Part shown: one piece after another, positions 1-12,317 of the stretch | How the letters are laid out: each line of letters starts with the position of its first letter | Numbering within the stretch: the first letter of the stretch is position 1 | From: Rhizomucor pusillus | Taxonomy: Eukaryota > Mucoromycota > Mucoromycetes > Mucorales > Lichtheimiaceae | NCBI GenBank assembly: GCA_900175165.2 | Contig: FWWN02000468.1 | Location: 1 to 52,907 of the forward strand | DNA: 52,907 nucleotides | Direction of reading: 5' to 3' | Notes under the pieces: generated by a model | Databases searched by the model: none | The model's input: only the letters and a program-made list of their open reading frames with translations | Told to the model about the DNA's origin: nothing | Program-made: the position numbers and the translations under genes

Positions 1-1466
1 GTCGAAGACCCATATATTACGATATGATGGAACACCGATCACGGACATCAAGACAGCAACATGGCATCCCAAGGATGTATTTTGGAACTTCTTTGACGTC
101 GATAAGATACAAATATTGCTTCAAGAACAAAAGCGGCAGCCGATGTGGCGATTATGCTACATTGACAAGTATCGAATACGAGTCATCGGTTACAAGATTG
201 TACGAGCCAACCGCAAACGGAAGCAGAAGCGGGAAAAGGATGCTGCACAAACAAAATCAGTTTTAACGGATGAAGAACGCGACCGAATTGAACAAGAGAT
301 GGAAGAGTTAAGCTCTGTTCTGAAGAAGAAGAAAGCTACAGTAGCCAGTTTAAGACGTAAACTGACAATAGCGGAGAAGAAGAGAACAGCAGAGAAACAA
401 CATGGCTGGAACAGAGCCTTATGTAGCCAATTGAAAGAAGCACGCGGGAAAGCCGACTCTCTCTATCTAGAGATCCAAGAAGAAGAGGAGACCATTGCAT
501 TGAAACGAAACAAGCTATATCACCTGAACAGACAACTGAAAGGCCAAAATGACCCTCTACCTTGCTCCAACATTTTATCTGGTGAAGGTTCGGTACAAGA
601 ACTCCTCTATGAGCACTTACAAGGACAACGGAACGTCGGAATTATGGGGTATTGATCCCGGCGGTGTCACCACCGCAATGATATCTCCAAGGAGCATGCG
701 ATCTCTATTGGAAGACATCAATCGTTTTGAAGCTTTGCAAGAGGATACTGACCAGATTGCTGACATCGATACTGATGCTGAACGTCCCCGAAGTCAGTAG
801 AACTCAAAACCGCGTTGATCGAAAATGCTAGCTTTCGAAAAGTTCATCGAGCGCTACGGGACCAGGGACAAGAAACAAATGTCAAGCAAGCTAGAACCAG
901 GAAATTCCGACAAAAGTCTCTCTATCAAAAGTTCGGTCCGGTACTCGAAAAGAAGCAGTTTCCAAAGAACCAGAGAAGAACTCAGTCATCCATTTCCTCG
1001 GTAACTGGAAACCCGTAAACAGCAGAGTCAAAGGTCGTACATGTAGTGGAAGTCTTACAAAGCTCGAACAAACCCCCAAGGCACCTGAGCCAGACAAATT
1101 GTACACCATCGGTGAATACAATACAACAAAGACATGCGGATATTGTTTCAAGAAGATCCAGATCCACAAGTATCGTCGGGACGGTAAAATTATCAAAGTC
1201 AAGGCCAACATGTCTTTCTGGCATAGTACGACATACCACTTGCAGCAGAGACGCTGCCGCAGCTTCCAATATCGCGCTTAGTGGTATCTCAAGAGCGCTA
1301 TCAGATGATAACCAACCTCTTCCATGCTTCCGCCGTGGACGAAGTAAAGACATGAGACTCAGTCTCACTCAAAAATTTCAACTTGATTGCGGCAGAACTA
1401 GGCTAGTTACTGACCGTAGTCTCTCGAGAGGAAAAAATTTGGGTAAGTCAACGTTGGTGCTATAAT
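1..1466 (+). pseudogene. Decayed Fanzor/TnpB-like RNA-guided nuclease gene (left end outside window)
   Basis: Three open stretches in different frames together resemble a eukaryotic TnpB homologue (Fanzor). About 116-655 encodes a Lys/Glu-rich coiled-coil segment. After a frame change comes GIDPG at 648-662, which fits the RuvC-I motif with its catalytic Asp at 654-656. About 985-1170 holds FLGNWKP, then a CGYC zinc-ribbon half (Cys codons at 1135 and 1144) in the context TTKTCGYC. After another frame change, SRDAAAASNIALSG at 1244-1285 fits RuvC-III (Asp at 1250-1252), followed by QPLPCFRR. The second CxxC of the zinc ribbon is not visible and at least two frameshifts separate the blocks, so the copy cannot encode an intact protein. 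Family knowledge: Fanzors are RNA-guided DNA nucleases carried by eukaryotic transposons. Inference: a dead insertion. I could not define terminal repeats or a guide RNA. Confidence 0.66.
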
Positions 1467-2113
1467 ATTCTGATAGCTAATGGTACAAATAGCTTAGACA
1501 TAATTTTTGTAATCATTTTTTCCTTTCGATAATGAGTATATCTTGAATGATATTCTATCTGCAGTGCTCCTAAGTTGCAAAGCGCCACACGAAAGGAATA
1601 GAGCTTTTTCATTGCAATTTGAAATATTTTGTGAACCATTGATGCTATGAAAGCGATTTCTGGTCAAGAATTGACAGTGGGTCCAGGAGTAAAAGAGCAA
1701 CAGCCGAAGCAGAACGCGCTCAAGAGGAGACTTATCTTGCTAACACCATGAAAAATGCTTCTATTTAAATAAGAAAGACGGATATCGTCCATCATCCCCG
1801 TTAGTGATCGTTATTACATCCCCTTGGCTGTTTCCGCCCACTCCCTCCCCACCTTCCCATGCAATAGTAACCGAAATTGCCATTTCACTACGAAAGATTT
1901 ATAAATCGCTTTCGCTCTCCTTTATTCTGGTTTGTTCGTACGACTACAGAATAACAATAGGCGCAGGGCGTGAAAAAAGTCGCCGACCGACGAACCTAGC
2001 ACGACGTATCAGGAACCTTGAAATGCTCATTTTTCCCTTCAAATTCCAACCCGTTACTCTCTTTCCTAATTTTATACTCTATTGATATCTGTATACACAC
2101 GTTCCTTACACCT
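1467..2113. other. Intergenic region and probable promoter/5' UTR of the PIP5K gene
   Basis: No convincing coding sequence. The 3' part is rich in C/T tracts (for example around 1820-1860 and 2030-2060), as is usual upstream of fungal start codons. The frame of the downstream gene stays open upstream to about 2018, but that extension begins at a non-ATG codon. Confidence 0.4.
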
Positions 2114-4418
2114 ATGACTGCAATCGACCACGAGGCAACTGCACTTGAACGAGAACGGTTGCGAGATCAACAAGAACTCTCCGATCTCCAATTGCATTCC
2201 AAAATGCGAGAGGCGGAATGTCATCCCCTTGACATCCATATCCAGGACGATAGCAGCGAGTTAACCTGTCAAGCAGAAAGGCTACTGGAACCGCCCTTGA
2301 GAGTCATGTCCTCGTGGCATACAGAACCCCTCTTGACGAATATTCCTCCTGCAGCTCATCCCCACCGGCATACAACACCTGATTTACTCGAGGTTCCAAA
2401 GCAAAAGGCAGTCGATAAGCTCAAGCATCAAGAGTCTAAAACTACAAGGAAAAGGAAAACATATGCAGACATCGATGATGACGAGGACGAGGAAATCATT
2501 GTAGGCACCAAAGTTGCAGAGGGCCACAAAAATTACACCTTAATGTAAGTGGAATTCTTCCTTTCTCGATCATATTAAAAGAACAATGGATCTTTATATG
2601 TTTGTTAGCCACGACATGATTACGGGCATCCGTATTGCGGTACTTGAGCTTGATTATCAAGTTTATACTAGCGAACACGTTTTTGACATCTAGGTAATAG
2701 GTAGGACGAGTATCGGCAAAGATGCGGCGCGACTTGACTCCCCAAGACTTTAGCGCAGCTCACAAATTAGTGTTCGATGTGTAAGAATCGTACTTTCCAT
2801 TTTTTGCTACTTCTTCATACAAACCTTAATGACCATATTACATTCTTGTTGCTGTTATTAGAACGGGAAACGAGCTAACTCCTGGTGTCAAATACGATTT
2901 TAAATTCAAAGACTACGCGCCGTGGGTGTTCCGTGCATTGCGCGAGAGGTTTCACATTGACGCTGCAGATTACATGGTACGAACTTTGGCAGCGGTTAAC
3001 AGCATGCGCAGAATTCCTCTCTGAATTTTCATTTAGATGTCTTTGACCAACAAGCATGTATTGTCTGAAGTCGGTTCTTCCGGTAAAAGCGGCAGCTTTT
3101 TTTATTTTTCTCGTGATTATCGCTTCATCATCAAGACAATTCACCATTCTGAGCACAAATTCCTCATGAAAAAGTTACTAAAACGATATTATGAAGTAAG
3201 TCACTGTTAGGCAATGAATTTCATGTCTTTGGTACTGATTTGGTTTTGGTATGAATAGCATGTATGCAAAAACCCAAATACCTTACTGTGCCGCCTGTAT
3301 GGTTTACATCGAATCAAGCTGCCAAGGGGGAGGAAAATTCATTTCGTCATCATGGGCAATGTTTACCCTGCAAACAAAGATATCCATGAACGCTTTGATT
3401 TAAAAGGTTCCATGTATGGGCGCTACACGGATCCAGACTTGTCGAAGGGAAAAGAAGCAGTTCCAACGCTCAAAGACCAGAATTGGGTAAACTCCGTTTG
3501 TAAAGATAGTACTTTTCTATCGTAAATAACTCTCTCGCTTTTGGCTCTAAAGATCAAACTTCAGAGGAAACTCAAGCTTGGTCCACTAAAACGACAATTG
3601 CTCATTGCGCAACTGGAGCGTGATGTGAGGGTATGTAAAGCGATAGTCGAGTTATTTCCGGTCTGAATCAATTGAGACGAGATGTACAAAAAAGTTCCTG
3701 CAAGAACTGCAGATCATGGACTATAGCTTACTCGTCGGTATCCATGATCTTAAAAGAGGTAACACTGAGGGACTACGAGACCATCGTCTTCAGAAGATAG
3801 AGGTAATAAATATTCCTTTGTCGGTTTCCGCTAAACTTGTTGACATGTACTTTTGATATCAGCCCAGAACGAAGAATATACAAAGAAAAATGTCGTATAG
3901 AGGAGCCAAGCGAGAATCTAAAGCCGAATTGATACGGCAGGCATTGAAACGAGCGAGTACGCAACAATTGGATCCTTCCGAGCTTCCTGTAAGCCCATCT
4001 GAAGAGTAAGGACTGTCGTCCGCTGCATGGCAGAAAATGGAGTGTTAACAAGACGAATTTACGCAGACGTCGTTTTTGCATATTTTTTTCAGAAGAAGGA
4101 GGATATCGGTCAACCGATGAAAACAACACATCGTCTGATCAAATATACTATATGAGCATAATCGATATTTTCACGGAATACAACTACAAGAAGAAAGCTG
4201 AGCACTTTTGGAAAAGCTGGATGCAAGATAAGGTAAGCACAGTTGATATATTCGAGGTGTTACTGATATATCAAGTCTAAAGTACGTATACAATTTATCA
4301 GCATTCCATATCTGCTGTCAATCCAGATGAGTACGCCAAAAGATTCATACGTTTCATAAAAAATAGGGTGACAGCAGCCAGTGAATTGGAGGAAGAGGAG
4401 GACGATAGTTTTGATTGA
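2114..4418 (+). CDS. MSS4: Phosphatidylinositol-4-phosphate 5-kinase (Mss4-type), 11 exons
   Basis: Makes PI(4,5)P2 from PI4P at the plasma membrane; in fungi it supports actin organisation and polarised growth. The model gives about 551 residues: exons 2114-2544, 2609-2639, 2701-2780, 2862-2976, 3037-3195, 3259-3486, 3553-3630, 3695-3802, 3863-4005, 4067-4232 and 4302-4418. The kinase core begins near [12 protein letters not shown]. It contains the glycine loop [13 protein letters not shown], the ATP-site lysine in FIIKTI, the family block [12 protein letters not shown], the catalytic [11 protein letters not shown], and the IIDIFTEYN segment leading into the Lys-rich activation loop. The N-terminus is acidic and low-complexity and is shorter than in yeast Mss4. 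The start at 2114 is the first in-frame ATG. All exon phases close without an internal stop. Confidence 0.93.
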
Positions 4419-4699
4419 TAAACATTGTAACATATTGGGATTTTGAGTAATGTTTGACGCGATGAAGCCATTTTATTCCGCATAGGAACCACATTTTGCA
4501 ATCTAGAATGGAAAAGTTAGCATCAATTTTAGTTATGTAAGAATTTCTGTATCAGCATTTCTGTTGTTCAATTTTGCTAGTGTACATACATATTTCTCGC
4601 AATTAGAGAATCACACGACACACAAAGTCTAAAACTTCATTACTTCCATATTGCCCCTCCCCAAGTTAAAGGGAGAAATAAAAATGTAGTTTTTGGAAA

Positions 4700-4990
4700 T
4701 CAAAAGCAGCATAGCCACCAACGCCTTCTTTTCTTTTCTTTAGTGACCGGTTCATGCTCTGGAGACCGTGGGCGTGCTGTGTCTCTGCTATCCGGCGTCC
4801 GATACGACATGACAAATTGAGCTATTTCGTCAGCTGCATTGGCGCTGCGTATGGCCTTTTGATCGCTTGGGTGCGCTATAGAAATACTCTCGCCACTGAT
4901 GGGTTCCTCTGGTCTGGCGATTGCTTTGAATTTATCTTTGGCTTCATGTAAGTGCCGAGTACCACGGTGATAATGAGCCGCTTCCTGCAT
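4700..4990 (-). CDS. Hypothetical small protein with basic, cysteine-ending C-terminus
   Basis: A 96-residue ORF of unknown function, convergent with the PIP5K gene. The N-terminal half is His/Lys/Arg-rich (AHYHRGTRHLHEAKDKFKAI) and the middle is polar. The C-terminus is KKRRRWWLCCF: a polybasic patch, two Trp and two adjacent Cys next to the end, which would suit membrane attachment by lipidation. It is not a standard CaaX box. The apparent start codon lies inside a good 3' splice-site context (ctttcaatgcag), so the true protein may have an upstream exon and start elsewhere. No known domain was recognised. Coding status rests on ORF length and the non-random C-terminus only. Confidence 0.4.
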   Translation of the reverse strand: MQEAAHYHRGTRHLHEAKDKFKAIARPEEPISGESISIAHPSDQKAIRSANAADEIAQFVMSYRTPDSRDTARPRSPEHEPVTKEKKRRRWWLCCF

Positions 4991-6445
4991 TGAAAGAAAA
5001 GTGTCTGCCCCGATGCCGCGGTTTCATAGGAAATTTCTGGTGTCGAGCAAATATTCAAACAAATAACAACTTAGAGCTAGGATCCCAGAAGAAATTAACA
5101 TGAAGCGCTTCTCTGCATATACGAATCTATTAACAGACATATTTGTATCAGCCGTACGCAAGCAAAATTGCCGTTGCCGGCGACGCTGCTAACGTCCAGC
5201 TTAACAGGAAAGGACTTGAAACCAAAAAAAAAAAAAAAAGCCGAATTTGCTCTCCAAGAAAGCTCCGCAGAGAAAAGAAGTTGACAGATGCTGACGAACG
5301 AGTAGCAGAATACTCTAACTGCGAAGCTAAAAATAGAGATATCATGACTAGGCTGGCTATGGTGCAAACTTCAACGTTCTGGAGAAGTCAGCTCATCCCG
5401 TGGCACGAACAACATTGGTGTGTTCGGTATGCTGCGAAAGTCACTAGTTGCTTCTGAATTTTACCAAGATGACAACTGGAGAATGGTAAGAATTGCGAGA
5501 TATTTCCATTCGATTTTTCGCTAGATACCTCGTAGATATGTATGCGAAGACTCTTACGATTTTTTCAGCAACCGAAGAAGAATTAGGCCAACAGATACCG
5601 TCCCGACAAAGATTTTAACATGTATATGCAATCTTGTTCGAATGATATTTTTACCTAAGCTTCAAAACGAGCATGCTCCTTGCTCTTTAGCAAATTGTTA
5701 TTTGGTGAGTGACCAGTCGATGCATTTATACCGCAAATGGTAAAATAAGCCCGGATATGGACGATCTCGTCAGTTCAGCAAGGAGGGTGGTGTATATTGT
5801 CGCGGAAATTATAGAATGTCCTTGGTTCTGCAAAGTATGTATGTATGTATTAGAACCCCTTGGTCGATTGTACCTGCACGCTCTGTTTCCTTTCATCGTG
5901 TATTTTATTTGGCTCCCTTAGTCACACGGGCAGGACCTTCGTGATTTTGGTACTTGAACCTTTCGGGCAATATAATACGCATTTACATCCTCCAAAAGTC
6001 TTTGAGCCCTATATGTAATATCAGTGTAAGAAAGAAGCATTGTAGCTAAATAGTCCTGAGAAGGAAATTTCTATAAGGCATGCTTGACGACCTTGGTTGG
6101 ATCACCTGGCTGACCTGCAGGGAAAACATCCAAAGTATGAAACAAAATTGACAAATCCATCTTAACAACAGGACATCATTTTCCTTGGTCCAGAAGCCAT
6201 AAGTCCTTATTCATTAACAGCAAGGTGTAAATGAAGTTTCTGCCCTGGCTGAGTTGAGCAAGCAATGCTCTCCCCATTCCTCCTCGCCGGATTGGGCCGA
6301 GTGCCGAAAGGAGAAAAAGAAATCTCCAATGACAGCTTCACCTGCGCACGGATTGCTCTCATCTCGTTAAAATTTGCACTCAGCTTCATTTACTGGTAAC
6401 AGATCGCCCCATTTAAGGTTTTCAAAGTCTTCACCTGTTCCTGGC
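4991..6445. other. Gene-poor spacer with a poly-A run
   Basis: About 1.45 kb without a gene I can support. A 16-nt poly-A run lies at 5224-5239 and a short (GTAT)n repeat near 5835-5850. Several 60-100 codon ORFs exist on both strands (for example 5143-5457) but lack family resemblance, and most lack an ATG start. The last few hundred bases should hold the promoter of the RasGEF gene. Confidence 0.4.
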
Positions 6446-9400
6446 ATGACCTCTATGCCAAAAATCATTTGCACCGTTCGTGCACTCCATTCATTTCACT
6501 CGCCCGAACAGTCGTCACTTAGTTTTGAAAAAGGAGATTTCATTGACGTCCTTGCACAATTGGATTCTGGATGGTGGGACGGATGGTAATTTGGCAGACA
6601 CGAGCATATTAGCAGCTAGAAGGGATGTTAAGCTTCTACAAATAGGTGCAACGGTACCCGTGGATGGTTCCCAAGCAACTATGTCGAGATCGTCAGCGTC
6701 GAAGAACCAAATATGCGCGTGCCTGGAAAAAAGCAACAAGACAGTCTGAGCACAGTTGATGAGGAACACTATTTCTACAGCCAGCTTGCTGACGATGTTC
6801 GCTTTCGGGCACCTGCCAACACTAATTCCGATGATGAGGAATACGATGCTGAATTCAGAATCAGGAACGGCTCAATAGAAGATTCAGACGAAGAGAGGGA
6901 CCAATTTGAACCTGAGCTGGAACCGAGGAGACCGCAGAACATGAGGAAAGATTCTGCAAAGCGTTTTAGCATGGACTCCCAGCCATCTGTGATTCCTGAA
7001 ATGGACGAGCTCTCCGACAATTTAGATTTGGGTGCAGATCAGGCATGTTATAAGACAAATTTGCTGCAATATACAGACACCAATGCTAATCCGCCTGCTT
7101 TGCAGCTAATGACACAGTGGGTAGAACGCAAGACACCGCAAGGCAGGCTGTATTACTGCAATCTGGTTACTCAGGAAACAACCTGGGATAAGGATGCCAT
7201 TGATCCGGCTACCGGAAGGCTCCGCCGCAATGAAGCAAGCGAGAGTTCGACTGATGAGCAAGTAGTTAGCAAAGTTGCCAACTGTTACGGTGACGATGCG
7301 TCAAACATTATAACACTTCAATCAATATCCAGTGGCGGAACCAATAACAGCGAGCCATTAAATTGGCAAAAGCTTTCAGCAGACGTGGCGGTTGCAATCC
7401 ATCAACTCAACAACACTGCTCAGCAAAACCTACGTTCCTTGTTCACGCAGCATACCATCCTTGTTGTCCAAACTATACGAATGATGCTATACGCTGCAGG
7501 GTTAATGGAAAAAGACTCTCATCACACTCAAGACGCTGTCTTGCGTGGTCCGCATCGAGCTTTGATGGCTTCCTTATCGAAACTCGTCCTATCAGCGAGG
7601 ATGGCATCTGAAGCTCCTTCCGCATGTGCACCAAGTGTATCGACTGAACTTATTTTCAAATTGCAAAAGGATGCCGGTGATGTCTTGGCTTCTGTTCGAG
7701 ATTTCGTGACAGCATGCCAGCAGCGACAGATACGAGTTGAACATGTAGCGCCTCGGTTTGTTCGAGACAACGAGCCACCAACTCCAGACGATGAAGCAGA
7801 TGGGCACGAGTGTCAAAAGATCAAACGTCCCAAGTATCCTTTAAATCAGGACTTGGTCGTCAGCTTGCAGACACACATCAACCAAATATATGGCTCTACA
7901 GATGCGCTAGCTGGAGCATGCTCACACGCTCTTGAAATGCAGCACGAAGAGAACCTGAACGGGACAGCGCAAGCGGACCAATCTAAAGCTCGCGCCAACA
8001 TCATTGCTTTATTTAGCACGTTCACAGGACAATTATCCCAGTTTTTCACAATCATCCAAGGCATTGATCTTGATAATATGGACAACATACAGGCACCATC
8101 GCTTGATGCGTTCAAGGCCGAGAAACAAGCGTTATATGATCTTTTTGGAAAACTACTAGCCGCCGTCCAAACTCACAGCGACCAGAACAATCCAATATCT
8201 TACACAGTTAGCTTGATTGATGACACCGTGACTGAACTAGAACAATCCTTAGGATGCGTGTTTACTTGTGTTGTAGACATGGTAGAGCAACGGAGACAAT
8301 GGCTACTTCGTCGTGGATGCAAGGAGAATACCACTGAAGTGGATGACACCGATACAGCCGATGACAATATATCAGGTGCAAATACCGCACAGACGTTGTC
8401 ATTGCCTCCAGTACGACTTCGAGGTCACCGGCGACAAGCATCGCCTATGATTGAAAGCAGCGGTGGAAAACCAGAGCAACAAAGGCAACGCCAACCAAAC
8501 ATGAAGCCCGACGAAAATCCCTGGTACCTGGGTCACGAGCATCAAGACGAAGACCAGATAGCATTTACTTCAGACGGCACTGTCAAAGCGGGTACTTTAC
8601 CTGCTCTCGTCGAGAGACTGACCTTGCATGATACACTGGGTAAACTAAGCGAATTCCGCCATTATAAATGATATACTAACCACTTGAAATACAGATACCT
8701 CATTTATAGCCAACTTCCTACTTACATACCGATCATTCTGCACGACAGAAGAGTTCGTAGCTCTTCTCGAAAAGCGTTATACCATCACAGCGCCTGAGGG
8801 CCTCACACCGGAAGAGCTAGAAATCTGGAAAGAGCGGAAACAGAAGCTTATTCGTATTCGGTAAGATCAGGATATTGGCAAATGTATGCTACTCGTGCGT
8901 TAATACTGATTTATCAACACTTGTCAGAGTCTTCAATGTCATGAAAAACTGGCTCGAAAGTTACTACAACGACGAAGACAAGGTTATCCTTGATCGATTA
9001 GAATTTTTCACCAATACGGTCATCAGAGACGCTTCACCTTTTGCTGCTGACCAGTTAAATCGGTTTATATCAATGAGAAAGGAGACAGACGCTGAAGATG
9101 GCCTGAAGAAACTTGTGCCTAACAACGATACTGGGCCGGTCCCGATTATACCCAGAAACTTAACCACCACGCGTATCAACCTGCTTGATACCGATCCCTT
9201 GGAGCTTGCGCGCCAGCTTAGTATTGTTGATTTTAAACTGTACAGCAGCATTCGTCCGATTGAATGTCTTAACAAAGCTTGGTCTGGAGACGATGCGGAT
9301 TTGGCAGTACATGTCAAGCAATCCATCAATTATTGCAACCAACTAACCTCCTGGGTCACCGGCAGTATCCTGGAGCACGACGAAGCAAGACGACGTGTTA

Positions 9401-10014
9401 TCGTTATAAAACATTGGGCTCTAGTTGCTGATGTGAGTTGAATGAATCTTACAAGCTACGGACGTTGATTACTCATTATTCGGTCTTGCTACTTGTAGAG
9501 ATGCCGAACTCTCAATAACTTCAATACTTGTATGGCTATCCTTTCTGCATTTGACAACAGCGCAGTGGGGCGATTGCGGCGAACTTGGGAAATGGTCGGC
9601 AAGGGCACAAATCAAATACTTAACCATATTCGCAAGCTGATGGGTGCTAACCGCAATTTCACGGAATACCGTGAAATGATTCATTCCATCAATCCACCCT
9701 GTATTCCCTTCCTTGGTATCTATTTGCAAGACTTGACGTTCATTGAAGATGGCAACCCAGATATCCTTCCGAAATCCAACAACCTCATCAATTTTGCAAA
9801 ACGGCAGAAAACGGCAGAAGTGATTCGAGAGATCAAACAGTTCCAGTCTGTACCATACAAACTTCAAGTCGTGCCACTGTTGCAGCATTTTATAAAAACG
9901 CAACTGGAAGCAAGCTTGGACGTAGAAACATTGTATGAACGTTCATTGGAAATTGAGCCTCGAACAACTGCGGCTGCAGCTGAAGCAGCGAGGTTACTGG
10001 AAATGATAAACTAG
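6446..10014 (+). CDS. SH3-WW-RasGEF protein (Cdc25-type Ras guanine nucleotide exchange factor), 5 exons
   Basis: Activates Ras-type GTPases by GDP release. Exons 6446-6585, 6646-8639, 8695-8860, 8928-9432 and 9499-10014 give about 1106 residues with consistent phases; the third intron boundary is preceded by a perfect TACTAAC branch site. Domains in order: an SH3 domain at the N-terminus (ALHSF, SGWWDGW, then GWFPSNYVEI across intron 1); an acidic linker; a WW domain (TQWVERKTPQGRLYYCNL, then QETTWD); a long helical middle; a RasGEF N-terminal motif (FIANFLLTYRSFCTTEEFV); and the catalytic Cdc25 domain (DPLELARQLSIVDFKLY, NFNTCMAILSAFDN, PCIPFLGIYLQDLTFIEDG). Yeast Cdc25 also has an N-terminal SH3, but the added WW domain suggests another Pro-rich partner. 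Start chosen at the first in-frame ATG before the SH3; a second ATG lies 9 nt later. Confidence 0.92.
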
Positions 10015-10377
10015 AAACTACATACCATACAACGGCGTCGAGTTCTCTTTTTCTTTTTTATCGTTATTAACGTATTCCACTCGTTCGTCTATATGTTTTT
10101 ACTGGTCCCTTTATACACATTCACAACTGTATTCCTAGTCCATGGTTTCGCCAATACAACAACAATTTAAGTACTTTTCATTTTAGTACGAACAAACAAA
10201 CTTTTCCCTCTTTTTGCTGCTAATTATTCAGTATACGGTAATAGAAAATTCCAAAGATTTGCATAGAGGAGAACTGTCATATATAATCTTGTTTTAAATT
10301 AAATCATCTAGATGCTACAAAGGAACGATGAATATCAAAAAAAGAAAAACAGAGAAAAGAATGTCTCTTATACAAAT
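10015..10377. other. Convergent 3' flank of RasGEF and four-RRM genes
   Basis: AT-rich, no ORF of interest. The two genes end tail to tail here, so the stretch should hold both 3' UTRs and polyadenylation signals. Confidence 0.4.
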
Positions 10378-12317
10378 TTACCCATTGGACGCAAGAACAG
10401 ATTCTAGCATGCCGTTCATCGCTGGAGGCTGTCCCTCCTGGACCTGGGTTTCCACTTGAGCCTCTGCCACAGCTAATGCAGCCTGGTGTGTAGATAAAGC
10501 TTGCTGTGATGGTTGCTGTGGTTGCAGTGGCGATTGCTGTTGCATGGCTGCACGAACTATCCGAGGTGGATTGCCACATCTGTCCTTGCCGTAATTTATT
10601 CTAAATTTTTTGTATTCTTCTTTAGAGCGAATACCCTCAATGGCCCGAACAGAAGCTGCAATACTCGTAAAGTTGACAAAGGCACAGTTTTTCTCCTTGA
10701 GCGTGTTAACAAGTTCGATTTCTCCATAGTCGGAGAAGTCCTGCTTGAGCTTCTCTTCTGTGATGGTATCGTCAATGTTTCCGAGATAAACGTTGCGGGA
10801 TCCACCGTTTTGGACCGCTGCAATGACAGCGGGAGATAAGGCCGAGGCTTTGCCCCATCCAATTTTTAGTCGCCGGTTCTTGATCACTAACCCATGATAC
10901 AAGCTCTGGTTATAGAAATGCAGAGCCAGGGCAGGATCAACAAACGTAACAAATGCGATGTGTTTATCTGGTAGATACCGAATTTGACTCAAAATGCCAC
11001 CACGAATCACATTGCATATCTCTTCGCATGTCGTGTCCGGGTGGATATTTCCCAAATAGATTGTTCGATTGGCTATGCCTGCAAGTGAAGTGATGGGATC
11101 GATGGTTCCGCCAGGGTTGTGGGTTCCAGATACGTTTGCGGCGCCGCTGTGTCCTTGGTATGTTTCTATAGTTGCCCCAGTGTAAGGGTCATAGGATACT
11201 GAGGGGTATCGCAACTGATGATGGAACGAAGATGGGTAAACTTGTTGCGCAGCGGTCGTTGCCAGGTACATGTTTGCACTCGATACTTTGGAAGACGGTG
11301 CACATCGGTCTCGTCCATAGTTGACACGTCGTGACGACCACTTGCTTTCGGTTGGCAAGGTCGCCACACATTTGATAGCGTTGGAGATGCTCAAAAAATG
11401 TACAAAAGCAATGTTCTTTTCTCGTAGGAGTTTGATATGTTCGATTTGACCAAATCGACTAAGGTTTTCCTGAATAAACTGCTCCGTGATTGTCTCGTCA
11501 AGAGATCCTAGAAAGACATTTCGGCTAGCTCCGTTCGATAGGGCCATTTGAATCGGTGTCGGAATCGAGCTTGGTCGACCCCATCCTATGCGAAGTTCTT
11601 GACCATTGATCGCCAGCTTTTTAGTAGTTGCCTCGTGATAGAATTGCGCGGCTGCCGCTGCTTCAACAAAGGCTATAAATGCGCAATTCTTTTCGGGGAA
11701 TGGTCTAACAGAGTCCAGACTGCCAGTCTTGACATGGTCAAGCAGTTCACTAATAGATGTGTCTGATGGTATGTTGCCAATATAAACAGTGCGTGCAGTG
11801 TGATGCGTGGCAGATGATAGTTGAGGCGAAGGCATTGCATGAGGTGGATATGGAGTCGCGTGCGTCGAGTATGGTGATCCCAGTGCTGCCGGGGAAGGTG
11901 GGCCGAGCGAAGTCGTCTGAATAAATTGAGGAGTCGGTGGAGCACTCAAGACTGCCTGGGCACCGTTACCAGCGTGATATTGGCTCATGGTTGGGTAGCT
12001 TGAATTGGACGCAGAATACTGAGTGAAGTTGCTGCCTTGGTAGCCGCCATTGCTAGACACATTGGTTTCAATTGCTGTGTAGCCACTAGACATCATGGAT
12101 GCGGATGCAGCGCTGCTGCCCGAATATACATCGCTGTGTACAATGAATTAATTGATTGGCCCCAAAATCGGCTCTCGGTTTACACTTACTAGTAAGAATG
12201 AGGGAAACGAGACTTTTTTGTCGCATCAGTCTCTGCAGCGCTAGCGTGATGAATCATGGATGTAACAGGAGAGTTGGCCGCCGCAAGCGTAGGACGGGTT
12301 TGGCTAGTAGGCGTCAT
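10378..12317 (-). CDS. MRN1: Four-RRM RNA-binding protein, Mrn1/Nrd1-like
   Basis: A cytoplasmic mRNA-binding protein; relatives are S. pombe Nrd1 (represses differentiation transcripts) and S. cerevisiae Mrn1. Exon 1 is 12190-12317, the intron 12134-12189, exon 2 10378-12133: about 627 residues. The N-terminus is Ser/Gln/Pro-rich. Four RRMs follow as two related pairs. RRM1 has RTVYIGNIPSDTS and CAFIAFV; RRM2 has RNVFLGSLDETIT and IAFVHFL; RRM3 has RTIYLGNIHPDTT and IAFVTFV; RRM4 has RNVYLGNIDDTIT and CAFVNF. Both pairs carry LRIGWG/LKIGWG after the first RRM and RVNYGRDRC/RINYGKDRC after the second, which is the Nrd1 signature. A Gln-rich tail ends the protein. The ATG at 12317 is supported by the clean splice into the long exon. 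Confidence 0.92.

Noticed and set aside
5143..5457. 104-codon ORF spanning the poly-A run
   Set aside because: No ATG start, the middle is poly-Lys from the A-run, and no family resemblance.
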